Of a stretch of 64,000 nt of DNA, positions 43,971 to 52,928 are shown piece by piece; positions within the stretch are counted from its first letter, which is position 1; each line of letters starts with the position of its first letter. The position numbers and the translations under genes were made by a program. This stretch comes from Chloroflexi bacterium bin125 (GTDB lineage: Bacteria; Chloroflexota; Dehalococcoidia; Bin125): contig MPNM01000009.1 of NCBI GenBank assembly GCA_002239025.1, positions 61,080 through 125,079 of the forward strand. The letters are read 5' to 3'. The notes below the pieces were generated by a model, which did no database searches, had not been told where the DNA came from, and saw nothing but the letters and a program-made list of their open reading frames with translations.

Positions 43971-44180
43971 CTCCCCTCTTCCCCCCTTGCGGAGACTGAT
44001 GCATATCCTCCGATTCCTCTCTCCCCCCTTGCGGGGGGAGATGTCACAGAGTGACAGAGGTGGGGTCGGCTGGCGACGACCAGATAGGACCAACAGACAG
44101 GGAACCCCCCTCTGCCCCCGGGTAAAGCCCGGGGCAGGCTTTCGGCATCTCCCCCGCAAGGGGGGAGAAAAGAAGTCTTT
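43971..44180. repeat. Family C palindromic repeats with composite element
   Basis: This part of the 346-bp gap after the deacetylase gene holds a partial copy (43971-43995) and a composite element at about 44019-44168. The composite's left end TCTCCCCCCTTGCGGGGGGA and right end CATCTCCCCCGCAAGGGGGG are inverted repeats of about 24 bp, and a further CCCCCGGGTAAAGCCCGGGG hairpin lies inside. Related single hairpins are at 45921-45970 and 47591-47640. No gene is present in the gap. Confidence 0.8.
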
Positions 44181-44283
44181 CAAAGGTCTCCAAAGGGGAG
44201 AGGGTCAAGAGGCACCGCCGCATCACGTGACAGATTCACTAGCCTCAGCACGGCGCCCAATCGCCCTGGCAAAGGAGCCGACC

Positions 44284-45900
44284 ATGGAACTGTTATTCAC
44301 GGGTGGACGTGTCTTGACGATTGACGCGCTTGATCGGATCGCCACCGGAGTCGCCGTGCGCGATGGCCGGATCGTCGCGGTCGGCGATAGCGAAGAGGCG
44401 AGGCAGGCAGTGGGACCAGACGCCACGCACGTCGATTTGCGCGGTCGCGCCCTGATTCCCGGCTTTTGCGACCCACATAACCACTTCTCGATGACGACCT
44501 TCGAGCCGCGTTCGGTCGACTGCCGGACGCCGCCGTTAGCGGACAAGGCGGCCGTGCTCGACGCGCTGGCAGCCGCCGCCGATGGCAGCCCCGACGGGCA
44601 GTGGATCTGGGGCCTGGGCTTTAGTGCTCGCAACTTCGACATGACCGGCGATACGGTCCTGTTCCGTAACGAACTCGACGAGGTCGCCCCGAACAATCCC
44701 GTCTGCGTGATGGATTCGTCCTACCACGCCTGTTACGCCAACTCGGCCGCGCTGGCGATGGTCGGGATCGACCGCGACACGCCAAATCCACCGGGCGGTG
44801 AAATCCGTCTCGACGACCATGGCGAACCCAACGGCGTGCTCTGGGAACGCGCCATGGACCCGGTGCATCACGCTTCGATGCGTTCCTACATCGATACCTT
44901 CGGTCCCGATGTCGTCGCCGGTCTGGTCGAACAGAACGCGCGGCGCCATCTGTCACACGGCATCACCAGCGTTGGCGATGCCCTGGTCATGCCTGAGAGC
45001 GCGGAAATCTACCGACTGACCGACGAGCGCGGCCAGCTCCCGATCGTGATTCACCAGATGCGCGGAGGACCTGGATTCTTCGCCGCCCCCGAAGATGCCG
45101 CCGGCGGCGCATACATGGAGGACGATGTGTCCGACCGTTTGCGCGGCGGCATCGTCAAGATCTTCATGGACCCAGTCTGGCCCAGTCCGGCCATGACCGT
45201 CTGCCACGAGGACGGCACGACCGAACCAGTCGGCGAGCCCTACTACGGCCAGGAAGAGGTCGACCACCTCGTCCTCGACGCCGCCTCGCACGGGCTGCAG
45301 GTCGCCATCCACTGCATCGGCAACCGAGCCGTCGAGCAGGGCCTGAACGCCTTTGAGCGCGCCCAGCGGGAGATTCCCCGCGATGATCCGCGCTACCGCA
45401 TCGAACACTTCAGTTTCGCCGTTCCTGAGCAGATCGACCGGGCCAAATCGCTCGGCGTGATCATCTCGCACCAGCCGCCGTTCCTGCAGGCAATTGGCGA
45501 CTACTTCGAGACGCGCACCGCCGAGGCGGGTATCGTTTCGCCGCCGATTCCTTATCGCTCGATGCTCGACGCTGGTCTCTTCGTCGCCTCAGGTTCCGAC
45601 TTCCCCTGTGCGCCGGTGGAACCGCTGCTCGGGCTCTACAGCATCGTCTCGCGGCGTTCTCGCGAGGGCAAGGTGATTGTCGAAGACGAGGCGATCACGC
45701 CGATCGAGGCGCTCAGAACCTACACGCTGAACTCGGCCACTGCGATGTTCCGCGAGCACGAGGCCGGCTCCATCGAAGTCGGCAAACGAGCTGATCTGGT
45801 GGTGCTCAGCCAGGATCCAACGCTGGTCGACCCAACCTACATCCGAGACATCGTGGTCCAGCAAACCTACGTCGACGGCGACCTTGAGTACGCCGTCTAA
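44284..45900 (+). CDS. Amidohydrolase (YtcJ-like, family 3)
   Basis: 538 residues with AAGGAG before the ATG. LIPGFCDPHNHFSM holds the HxH metal ligands, VAIHCIGNRAVEQGLNAFE and YRIEHFSF give later His ligands, and ASGSDFPCAPVEPLLGLY gives the catalytic Asp. The composite beta-sandwich appears in DLRGRALIPG and VGKRADLVVLSQDP. YtcJ-like enzymes hydrolyse amides or formamides in the cytoplasm; the substrate is unknown. The upstream in-frame sequence is repeat DNA and was excluded from the gene. Confidence 0.92.
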   Translation: MELLFTGGRVLTIDALDRIATGVAVRDGRIVAVGDSEEARQAVGPDATHVDLRGRALIPGFCDPHNHFSMTTFEPRSVDCRTPPLADKAAVLDALAAAADGSPDGQWIWGLGFSARNFDMTGDTVLFRNELDEVAPNNPVCVMDSSYHACYANSAALAMVGIDRDTPNPPGGEIRLDDHGEPNGVLWERAMDPVHHASMRSYIDTFGPDVVAGLVEQNARRHLSHGITSVGDALVMPESAEIYRLTDERGQLPIVIHQMRGGPGFFAAPEDAAGGAYMEDDVSDRLRGGIVKIFMDPVWPSPAMTVCHEDGTTEPVGEPYYGQEEVDHLVLDAASHGLQVAIHCIGNRAVEQGLNAFERAQREIPRDDPRYRIEHFSFAVPEQIDRAKSLGVIISHQPPFLQAIGDYFETRTAEAGIVSPPIPYRSMLDAGLFVASGSDFPCAPVEPLLGLYSIVSRRSREGKVIVEDEAITPIEALRTYTLNSATAMFREHEAGSIEVGKRADLVVLSQDPTLVDPTYIRDIVVQQTYVDGDLEYAV

Positions 45901-45920
45901 GGACGCCTCGCACACTAGCG

Positions 45921-45970
45921 CTCCCCTTCTCCCCCCCAATGCGGGGGAGATGTCGGAGGCAGAGGGGGGC
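45921..45970. repeat. Family C palindrome
   Basis: CTCCCCTTCTCCCCCCCAAT followed by GCGGGGGAGATGTCGGAGGC and AGAGGGGGGC. It lies between the convergent amidohydrolase and MFS genes. Confidence 0.75.
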
Positions 45971-46000
45971 ACGTCAGAGTGCGGGAACAGCGATCAGCAG

Positions 46001-47395
46001 CTAGCGAGATTTCGTCGCCTGAGGCTTTGTCATTGAGTTCAATGTGATAGCAAACGCCGCCTGCTCCCGACCGTGCAGCCGACGCCAAACCGTTGCGAAG
46101 ACGCCTCCGGCGACCAGGAGAATCAGCAACAACGACCCGAACGACGCCTGAAAGCCGACCATATCTGCGACGGTCCCTGCTATCGGCATGAAGATCGCGA
46201 TCATCAATGCGGTTGAAAGCTGGAACATCGACAGCACCGTTGCGCGCTGGTCTGATGGAATGCGGCGATTGATGTAACCCGTCGCGATCGGACGGGTCAT
46301 GCCGCGGACCGCTGCCAGCATTCCAAATCCGACCACGACCCAGAGCGAATCCCAGAGCACCGGCGCGAGGAACAGGACCGCTCCCGCAAACAGCAGGACC
46401 ATGAGCGAGCGCCGTTCGCCAAATCGGCTCGCCACCCAGGCTGCCAGCAGCGAGCCCACGACCATCCCGGCGACCGGCGACATCAGCATGCCCGAGTATG
46501 TGAATCCGGTCGTCACGCCAGCAGATGGGTCAACGCCGTGCTGAACGACGAAGGGTTGCAACAGGAACTCGGTAATCGTGATGACCGCGACAATCACCGT
46601 GCCAAAGAGGATGTACCAGAAGAGCGTCTTGCGTCTCCAGACCACCATGACACCTGTCAGCATGTTGGCCAGCAATCCGCTCCGGCTCTCGCCGGTCTGA
46701 CCTGTACGGCCGGACTGGTCGCCAGTCCCATTCGTCCCAGCCTCGCTGACTTGCAGCGAGGAAATCTCCGCCTCACTACGCGGCGGTTCACGTAGCAACA
46801 GGGCGATACAACCCGCGACTCCCATGGCGATCGCGCCCAGAAGGATCGTGACTGAGTAGCCAACCAACGCGACCAGCGGCCCGCCCAGCAACGTAGCGAT
46901 CAGCATGGAGCCAAAGGCCATTGCGTCAGAACGTCCGATGTGTTTCTCGTAGTCCCTGGTGCGGCCGGTCTGTCGCAACGTGTCATAGATGAGCGCATGT
47001 CCAGCGCCGGAGTACAACGTGATAGCAATCGCAACCATGACATAGGCGGCCAACAGTACAACGTAGGTCGAACTAAACGCAAAGACGACCGATCCCAGAC
47101 AGAAACAGGCGCCGCCCATCACCAGCGACGTACGACGCCCCCAGCGGTCGGCCACTGCTCCTGTCGGTACTTCGGCCAGTACGACCGTCAGCCAGAAGAG
47201 CGACTCGATCGTCGAAATCTGGGTCAGGCTCATGCCCCGGAACTCCTGCAGGTAGATCACCCAGATCGGCATCCAGATCAGAAAGCCACTGACGCCATTG
47301 AACAGGTAGTAGACAGGAATATTCCGGGCAAAGCGTCGGCGGATCTGGTGAACATCATCGGGACCGGCGCTCACGCCGTTCGAGGCAATCGCCAT
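46001..47395 (-). CDS. MFS transporter
   Basis: 464 residues with about 12 membrane segments. EVPTGAVADRWGRRTSLVMG is the loop 2-3 signature of the major facilitator superfamily, and a second related GSLLAAWVASRFGERRSLMV follows the central loop. The central loop at about residues 210-245 is polar and Gly/Ser/Thr-rich. Direction and substrate cannot be told; the DHA/drug-efflux-like layout is plausible. It is convergent with the amidohydrolase gene. Confidence 0.9.
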   Translation of the reverse strand: MAIASNGVSAGPDDVHQIRRRFARNIPVYYLFNGVSGFLIWMPIWVIYLQEFRGMSLTQISTIESLFWLTVVLAEVPTGAVADRWGRRTSLVMGGACFCLGSVVFAFSSTYVVLLAAYVMVAIAITLYSGAGHALIYDTLRQTGRTRDYEKHIGRSDAMAFGSMLIATLLGGPLVALVGYSVTILLGAIAMGVAGCIALLLREPPRSEAEISSLQVSEAGTNGTGDQSGRTGQTGESRSGLLANMLTGVMVVWRRKTLFWYILFGTVIVAVITITEFLLQPFVVQHGVDPSAGVTTGFTYSGMLMSPVAGMVVGSLLAAWVASRFGERRSLMVLLFAGAVLFLAPVLWDSLWVVVGFGMLAAVRGMTRPIATGYINRRIPSDQRATVLSMFQLSTALMIAIFMPIAGTVADMVGFQASFGSLLLILLVAGGVFATVWRRLHGREQAAFAITLNSMTKPQATKSR

Positions 47396-47454
47396 AGCGT
47401 TTCGAGTCTACGCCGTGCTTGCAATTGCCCTGTCAGGCTCTCGCATCACATTCC

Positions 47455-47575
47455 GTCATTCCCGCGCTTGCCGCGGGTATCTCGCATCTACAAGAACGGA
47501 CGTCTGCGCTGTACGCAGCGAGATTGCCCCCGCATCAAGTGCGGGGCAGGCTGCGACGGAGCGCGGCAATGACGG
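47455..47575. repeat. Family B composite palindromic element, copy 2
   Basis: Left hairpin GTCATTCCCGCGCTTGCCGC GGGTATCTCG is almost identical to 31868-31897; the right end is GGCAATGACGG. An internal hairpin CCCCGCATCAAGTGCGGGG lies near 47528-47546. The outer GTCATT and AATGAC are inverted. It occupies the 305-bp gap upstream of the MFS gene. Confidence 0.78.
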
Positions 47576-47590
47576 ATGAGGCGCGTCCGC

Positions 47591-47640
47591 ACTCCCCGCT
47601 CCCCCTTGCAGGGGGAGCTGCCGAAGGCTGAGGGGGTCCC
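47591..47640. repeat. Family C palindrome
   Basis: ACTCCCCGCTCCCCCTTGCA followed by GGGGGAGCTGCCGAAGGCTG and AGGGGGTCCC. It adjoins the family B element; nothing else was recognised in the remaining bases up to the next gene. Confidence 0.75.
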
Positions 47641-47700
47641 GCTCACCACCTCCAAAGCCGTTTGGCGCCCATCCACTATCACACACCGCATGTGCACGCC

Positions 47701-48894
47701 CTAGGCCCGATCAGAGCTGAACCGATCCCGATCGGGTATCGCGTTGCCGCGAGTCAGCGGGGGCAGACCGAGCATGTGGCGGGAACCTGCGTCCCAGTTG
47801 AAATCGAGCCCCGCGTTGTGTCGGCGCGCGACCTGCAAGTCGCGGAAACGACGTTCGAGCGTCCAGCGTCGATGAATCGCATTGGTGCCCGCGGCCGGAA
47901 AGAGCATCTCGACCGCTTCTGTCGCAGCATGGACGGCGTTCACATTGGCCAGACGCCATTGCGCGACGGCATCGAGGTCCGGATCGCCGGCAACGACCGA
48001 CTCCCAGGCCCGAGAGCCCATCTCGCGAACATACGAGCGCGCCGAGCCGACGCGAGCCTGGGCGCGCCCCACGGCAACGCGGAAGTGCTCGCGTTCGGCA
48101 AGCGAGCGCGAGTCGCTCTTGCTGTCGACGTGCTTGGCAAACCGGACGACTTCGTCGATCGCACCCTGAGCTGCACCGACCGCCTGCCCGCCATTCTGCA
48201 GCCAACTGGCGATACCACCATCGGGAATACGCCAGTTCGGACCAGGGGCGACCGGTCTGGATCCAAACTTCATCGTCCGCTGATCGGAAGCAAAGACGTC
48301 CTCGTTGCGATAGTCGTGCGAGCCGGTGCCACGCAGGCCCATGGTGTCCCATGTCCGCAGAATCTCACCCTGCTCCGGGTCGACGAACGACATGTACTGA
48401 TCGCCCGGATTTGCCTCATCTTTGAATGCAATCACAACGTGAGTCGCATGATCGACACCGCTAGCGAAGGTCGAGATCCCGTTGACCAACCATCCACCCT
48501 CAACTCGAGTGCCCAGATTGGTGGGACGGCTCGATCCGGCAATCCGGCAGCGCGGACCGCCTGGCTCGTCTGAACCAATCATCTCGCGCAGGTGCTCGGT
48601 CTCCAGGAATCCGCTGACCAGCGAGAGTTCAGACGCCAACATCACGACCCAGCCGGTCGAGGGATCAGCGGCAGCCAGCGCCTCGATCGCATGGAACACG
48701 ACCAGCGGCGGGACTTCCTCGCCTCCGGCAGCGGCCGGGATGAACAGCCGATAGAGGCCAGCGTCGGTGATGGTCTCAATCAGGTCAGCGGGTGGGCTGC
48801 CGTCGGCCTCGGTTTCGTCCGCGCGCGCAGCGATCTCCGGTTGTAGAGCTCGCGCACGTTCGACCATCGGGTGCTCGGCAGGATCTACATGCAT
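47701..48894 (-). CDS. Acyl-CoA dehydrogenase-fold flavin monooxygenase (HsaA/HpaB-like)
   Basis: 397 residues. LIETITDAGLYRLFIPAAAGG, FHAIEALAAADPSTGWVVML, FASGVDHATHVVIA, RTWDTMGLRGTGSHDYRNE and a C-terminal WTLERRFRDLQVARRHN are the same blocks as in the gene at 19481-20671, so the two are paralogues of a monooxygenase subgroup. A flavin-dependent hydroxylation is expected; no reductase or substrate-specific partner is nearby. The N-terminus is a plain helix without a signal. Confidence 0.86.
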   Translation of the reverse strand: MHVDPAEHPMVERARALQPEIAARADETEADGSPPADLIETITDAGLYRLFIPAAAGGEEVPPLVVFHAIEALAAADPSTGWVVMLASELSLVSGFLETEHLREMIGSDEPGGPRCRIAGSSRPTNLGTRVEGGWLVNGISTFASGVDHATHVVIAFKDEANPGDQYMSFVDPEQGEILRTWDTMGLRGTGSHDYRNEDVFASDQRTMKFGSRPVAPGPNWRIPDGGIASWLQNGGQAVGAAQGAIDEVVRFAKHVDSKSDSRSLAEREHFRVAVGRAQARVGSARSYVREMGSRAWESVVAGDPDLDAVAQWRLANVNAVHAATEAVEMLFPAAGTNAIHRRWTLERRFRDLQVARRHNAGLDFNWDAGSRHMLGLPPLTRGNAIPDRDRFSSDRA

Positions 48895-49055
48895 TGGAAC
48901 AGGCTAGGGCTTGAGCGGTGGGAAGGAGACGCACTAGGCCCGATTCTCGGTGTGTTGTTGCTCCAGCCCTCGTCCGATGTAGTTCGTCTAGCCTTAACCT
49001 CAGTTCGCTATGTTTCGCGTTGGCGAATGGCTACAGGAAGCGAAGAGAGAACACC

Positions 49056-50945
49056 ATGTCGAGACACTGGACACAACTCCGTAGGTCACGGTTGAGCAGG
49101 CGCTCGTTGCTACGAGCTTCGGCGAGAGCCGGCGTCGGTGCAGCCGGCCTGGCGCTGGTTGGCTGTGGTGGCGACGACGACGATGATCAGCCGCAGGCGG
49201 TCGCTCAGGCAGATCAGCAGCAGGATCAGCAACAACAGGCCATGCAGCAGCAACAGGCGATGCAGCAGCAAGAGCAGCAGCAGGCCATGCAGCAGCAGGA
49301 CGAGCAGGCCGAACAACAGGCCATGCAGCAGGAGCAGCAGGAGCAATCTGCTGCCGAGGCGCAGGCCCAACAGCAAGAGCAGCAAGCCGTCGCCGACGAC
49401 AACATCGACTACAGCGCCACCGCCATCGGCGCCTATGGCGCGTTTCCGCAGATTCTCGACCAGGGCAGCGCGCTCGCCCGTGGTGGACAGTCAGCGTCGA
49501 ACAACTATCACTACGCCGCAGTCTTCCCACTCGACCCATTTGGCAGCGCAGTCCCAGGTGGACTGGCCGAGTGGGAGTTCGTCGGCGCCGAGTCGCTGAT
49601 CGTGACCATGAACGAAGGCCGTACCTTCCACGACGGCAGCCCGGTCACGGCCGAGGATGTCAAGTTCACCATCGACCGCTTGACCGGCAAAGCCGAGTAC
49701 AACCCCGAGTACAACTCGGCCTGGACCGGTGAGCTCAGTTGGACCGGCGACAACGAACTGGTCGATGAGAACACCCTGCGTATCGAGCAGGCGGCGCCGA
49801 GCGTCGACGCCGCCAACAGCCTGGCGCTGGGCGGCTTCCCTATGTTCCCCAAGGCTTACATCGAAGAGGTGGGCGACGATGGTTACGGCCAGTTCCCCGT
49901 TGCTACCGGATCCTTCAAGTTCGTGGAATGGTCGGCCGACGAGTACATCAAGAGTGTGCGCAACGACGACTATTACAACGGCCGCGACTACGGCTACGCG
50001 CCAAGACTGCCTTACCTGGCAGGTTACGAAGCACGGTTGATCCCGGAGATTGGCGCTCGCGTGTCGGCGCTGGAAGCGGGTGAAGTCGACTTAGCCAACT
50101 CGATTCCGCCCGACCTGGCGGTCCCGCTGGGCGAGAGTGGCGACTACAACGTCTTCTATCACCCGGCTCAGCGTGGTCTGCACATCAAACTACCGATGAC
50201 GATTGAGGAGGACCCGTACAACCCCGGTCAGCCCAACCCGTGGCGTGACCGACGCGTGCGTATTGCCGCCAACCTCGCGGTCGATGTCGACGCGATCACC
50301 GAAAACATCATGACCGGTCGCGAGAACTACACGTACACGCTCTCGTCGGGCCAGTTCGGATTCCCCGAGGATTTGCCCGAGCAGCGCTGGGGCTACGACC
50401 CCGACGAAGCCAGGCGCCTCCTGGCGGAAGCCGGCTACGCAGACGGAGTCGAGACTGACCTGATCTATCTCGCCGGCCTCTACACCAACGACCAACTCTT
50501 CATGGAAGCGATCGCCGAGATGCTGCGCGAGGTTGGCTTCATCGTCAACCTGATACCCGAAGACATTTCCAAGTTCCTCGGCGAAGCGCGTAACAAAGAA
50601 TTGACCGCTCCGTACCTGTTCCCGCAGTCTGCCGGATTCACATCGATCGGTTCGATGGCCATCTCCGTCGACAGCGCGGCGACCTATGAGCACCGCGTCG
50701 AGGTGCTGAGTGACGAGCGTGCCGAGGTCGACCGGCTGCTCGCCGCAGCCAAGACCGAATTCGACACGGACAAGCGCCAACAGTTACTGAGTGACCTCGT
50801 ACGCATCCACTACCTCGAGGCCTCCTGGATCTTCCTCTTCGAGTTGGTCCAGACCCATGTCGCCGCGTCGCGACTGCATTGGGACCCGTACTTCCTGCAG
50901 CCGCCTTCGGTCGAGCTCTGGAACCTGAAGTCGATGAAGACCTAG
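49056..50945 (+). CDS. Tat-exported lipoprotein substrate-binding protein, family 5, with Gln/Met-rich linker
   Basis: 629 residues from the ATG at 49056. The N-terminus has a twin-arginine motif (SRRSLLR, residues 14-20), a hydrophobic stretch and lipobox ending in Cys37. Residues about 45-110 are almost only Gln with Met, Ala and Glu, an unusual tether. The rest is a DppA/OppA-type solute-binding fold (LIVTMNEGRTFHDGSPVTAEDVKFTIDRL, VDLANSIPPDL, RRVRIAANLAVDVDAI). It probably captures peptides or other oligomers for the adjoining permeases. Confidence 0.9.
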   Translation: MSRHWTQLRRSRLSRRSLLRASARAGVGAAGLALVGCGGDDDDDQPQAVAQADQQQDQQQQAMQQQQAMQQQEQQQAMQQQDEQAEQQAMQQEQQEQSAAEAQAQQQEQQAVADDNIDYSATAIGAYGAFPQILDQGSALARGGQSASNNYHYAAVFPLDPFGSAVPGGLAEWEFVGAESLIVTMNEGRTFHDGSPVTAEDVKFTIDRLTGKAEYNPEYNSAWTGELSWTGDNELVDENTLRIEQAAPSVDAANSLALGGFPMFPKAYIEEVGDDGYGQFPVATGSFKFVEWSADEYIKSVRNDDYYNGRDYGYAPRLPYLAGYEARLIPEIGARVSALEAGEVDLANSIPPDLAVPLGESGDYNVFYHPAQRGLHIKLPMTIEEDPYNPGQPNPWRDRRVRIAANLAVDVDAITENIMTGRENYTYTLSSGQFGFPEDLPEQRWGYDPDEARRLLAEAGYADGVETDLIYLAGLYTNDQLFMEAIAEMLREVGFIVNLIPEDISKFLGEARNKELTAPYLFPQSAGFTSIGSMAISVDSAATYEHRVEVLSDERAEVDRLLAAAKTEFDTDKRQQLLSDLVRIHYLEASWIFLFELVQTHVAASRLHWDPYFLQPPSVELWNLKSMKT

Positions 50946-50990
50946 GAACCGGATCGCAGGTAGCGACGCAACGCGGTTAGAGGGCAAGCC

Positions 50991-51917
50991 ATGGCTTCGC
51001 ACCTGATTCCGCGAGTGCTGCAGTCGATTGCAGTCGTCTTTGTCGTTGTCTCGCTCGTATTCGTCGGCAGCCGACTAATCGGTGATCCGATCGAGGCGTA
51101 TTCGGCACGGAACGCGACCCAGGAGGCGATCGACGCCGCCCGCGACCGGCTGGGACTGCTCGATCCGATGATCGTCCAGTACGGCAACTTCCTCTGGGGA
51201 GTCCTGCGCCTCGACTTCGGTGACTCGATCTTCTCCGAGCAACCGGCCTGGGACGAAGTGTCGTCGAGGCTCTGGGCGACGGTCCAGCTCAGCCTGGCCG
51301 CGTTCGTCCTCATCCTGGCGGTTGGTGTACCGATTGGAGTTCTCGCCGCGCTCAGGCGTGGATCGGTACCGGACTTGATAGCCCGCCTGATCGCCCTGGT
51401 CGGTCAGGCGATGCCCAACTTCTGGCTGGGCCTACTGCTGATCTTCATCTTCGCGGTGCAACTCGGCTGGCTGCCAACGAGCGGTCGTGGCGGGTTCGAG
51501 AACCTGATCATGCCGGCGATCACGCTGGCTGGATTCGGAGCGGCCGCGGCGATGCGGCTCACCCGTTCGGGCATGCTCGAGGTGCTCAGTAACGACTACA
51601 TCCGCACCGCGCGGGCCAAGGGACTGGCCGACCGCACCGTGATTCTGCGTCACGCCATGCGCAACGCGCTGCTCGGCCTGATCACCGTGCTCGGAATCAT
51701 GCTGGCGCAACTCCTGGCCGGCTCGATCATTGTCGAGGTCGTCTTCGCCTGGCCCGGAGTCGGTCGCCTGATCTTCCGCTCGATCACCCTGCGCGACTTC
51801 CCCGTCATCCAGGTGGGCGTGCTGGTGATCGCCGTGTGGTTCGTCGCGATCAACATCCTCGTCGACATTTCCTACAACTTCCTCGACCCCCGCATCCGAG
51901 TGGGCGGCGAGACATGA
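50991..51917 (+). CDS. ABC transporter permease, DppB-like
   Basis: 308 residues. The N-terminal helix is followed by DPIEAYSARNATQEAIDAARDRLGL and a six-helix core with the coupling loop IRTARAKGLADRTVILRHAMRNALLG. It lies 45 bp after the substrate-binding gene and overlaps the next permease by 4 bp. It forms half of the membrane channel of a peptide/nickel-type importer. Confidence 0.93.
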   Translation: MASHLIPRVLQSIAVVFVVVSLVFVGSRLIGDPIEAYSARNATQEAIDAARDRLGLLDPMIVQYGNFLWGVLRLDFGDSIFSEQPAWDEVSSRLWATVQLSLAAFVLILAVGVPIGVLAALRRGSVPDLIARLIALVGQAMPNFWLGLLLIFIFAVQLGWLPTSGRGGFENLIMPAITLAGFGAAAAMRLTRSGMLEVLSNDYIRTARAKGLADRTVILRHAMRNALLGLITVLGIMLAQLLAGSIIVEVVFAWPGVGRLIFRSITLRDFPVIQVGVLVIAVWFVAINILVDISYNFLDPRIRVGGET

Positions 51918-52825
51918 GCGCGCAGGGCGTCCCGGTAGACGATGCCTTCGGCGGCCTGTTCGCCCGACAGAGACGGTGGACTCGGCGATTGCCTCGCGGC
52001 TGGCCGCTGCTGACGGTCTATCTCGTCCTTATTGGAATCTTCGTGATCGCCGGCATCTTTGCCGACTTGATCGCGCCGCACGATCCGACCGACCAGAACC
52101 TGATCAGCCGCTTGCAGGGTCCGGTCTGGCAGGAGGATGGCGAATCCGAGCACTTCCTCGGCACCGACGGACTCGGGCGCGACTCACTCAGCCGCCTGAT
52201 CAAGGGCAGTCAGACCTCCCTCCTGGTGATCGCCACGGTGATTCCCGGTTCGTTGATCCTCGGCACTGCCGCTGGACTGCTGGCCGGCTGGCGGCGAGGG
52301 GCGTTCGATTCGTTTGCGATGCGGCTGGTGGAAGTGCAACTGGCATTTCCGGCGCTGCTGTTCGCCTTGCTGATTGCGGCGATGCTCGGGCCGTCGTTGA
52401 GAAACGTGATTGTCATCCTGATCGTGTTCCTCTGGGCGCCATACGCCCGCCTGGTGCGGGCCGAGGTGCTCAGTCTGCGCGAGCGGGAGTTTGTCGTCGC
52501 CGCCAGGACGCTCGGCGCGACCGACCTGCGAGTCATGGTCCAACACCTGCTACCGAACGTGGTCAACTCGGTCGTGATCCTGGCGACTCTGAACGTGTCG
52601 ACAGTGATCATCGCCGAGGCGTCGCTGTCGTTCCTTGGAGCAGGCGCAGGACCGGAAACGATCTCCTGGGGCAAGATGGTCGCCGAGGGTCGCGACCTGC
52701 TCAAGATCCGCTTCTGGCTGACCGGATTCCCAGGAATCACGATCATGATCGTCGCCCTGGTTGGAAACCTGCTCGGAGACTGGCTACGCGACTATCTCGA
52801 TCCCCAGTTGCGCAACATCCAGTAA
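51914..52825 (+). CDS. ABC transporter permease, DppC-like
   Basis: 303 residues from the ATG at 51914 (ATGA overlap). FADLIAPHDPTDQNLISRLQGP and HFLGTDGLGRDSLSRLIKG are the DppC N-terminal signature; the coupling loop is FVVAARTLGATDLRVMVQHLLPNVV. It pairs with the DppB-like protein. The ATPase genes normally downstream are absent; an MscS gene follows instead. Confidence 0.93.
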   Translation: MSAQGVPVDDAFGGLFARQRRWTRRLPRGWPLLTVYLVLIGIFVIAGIFADLIAPHDPTDQNLISRLQGPVWQEDGESEHFLGTDGLGRDSLSRLIKGSQTSLLVIATVIPGSLILGTAAGLLAGWRRGAFDSFAMRLVEVQLAFPALLFALLIAAMLGPSLRNVIVILIVFLWAPYARLVRAEVLSLREREFVVAARTLGATDLRVMVQHLLPNVVNSVVILATLNVSTVIIAEASLSFLGAGAGPETISWGKMVAEGRDLLKIRFWLTGFPGITIMIVALVGNLLGDWLRDYLDPQLRNIQ

Positions 52826-52928
52826 CTGCCGCGGTTCTGCCGCAGTTGAGCCGCGGGGCACTCGCTACCAACTCTCTACTTCGAGGCGGGAATAGACTCG
52901 AACCAAGAGACCTGTTGGTTCGCCGGGA

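Noticed and set aside
43891..44283. Long upstream extension of the amidohydrolase frame
   Set aside because: It reads through family C repeat DNA and the end of the deacetylase gene; the ATG at 44284 has AAGGAG and begins the conserved fold.
43971..47640. CRISPR array
   Set aside because: The repeats are palindromes of variable spacing without uniform spacers, and there are no cas genes.
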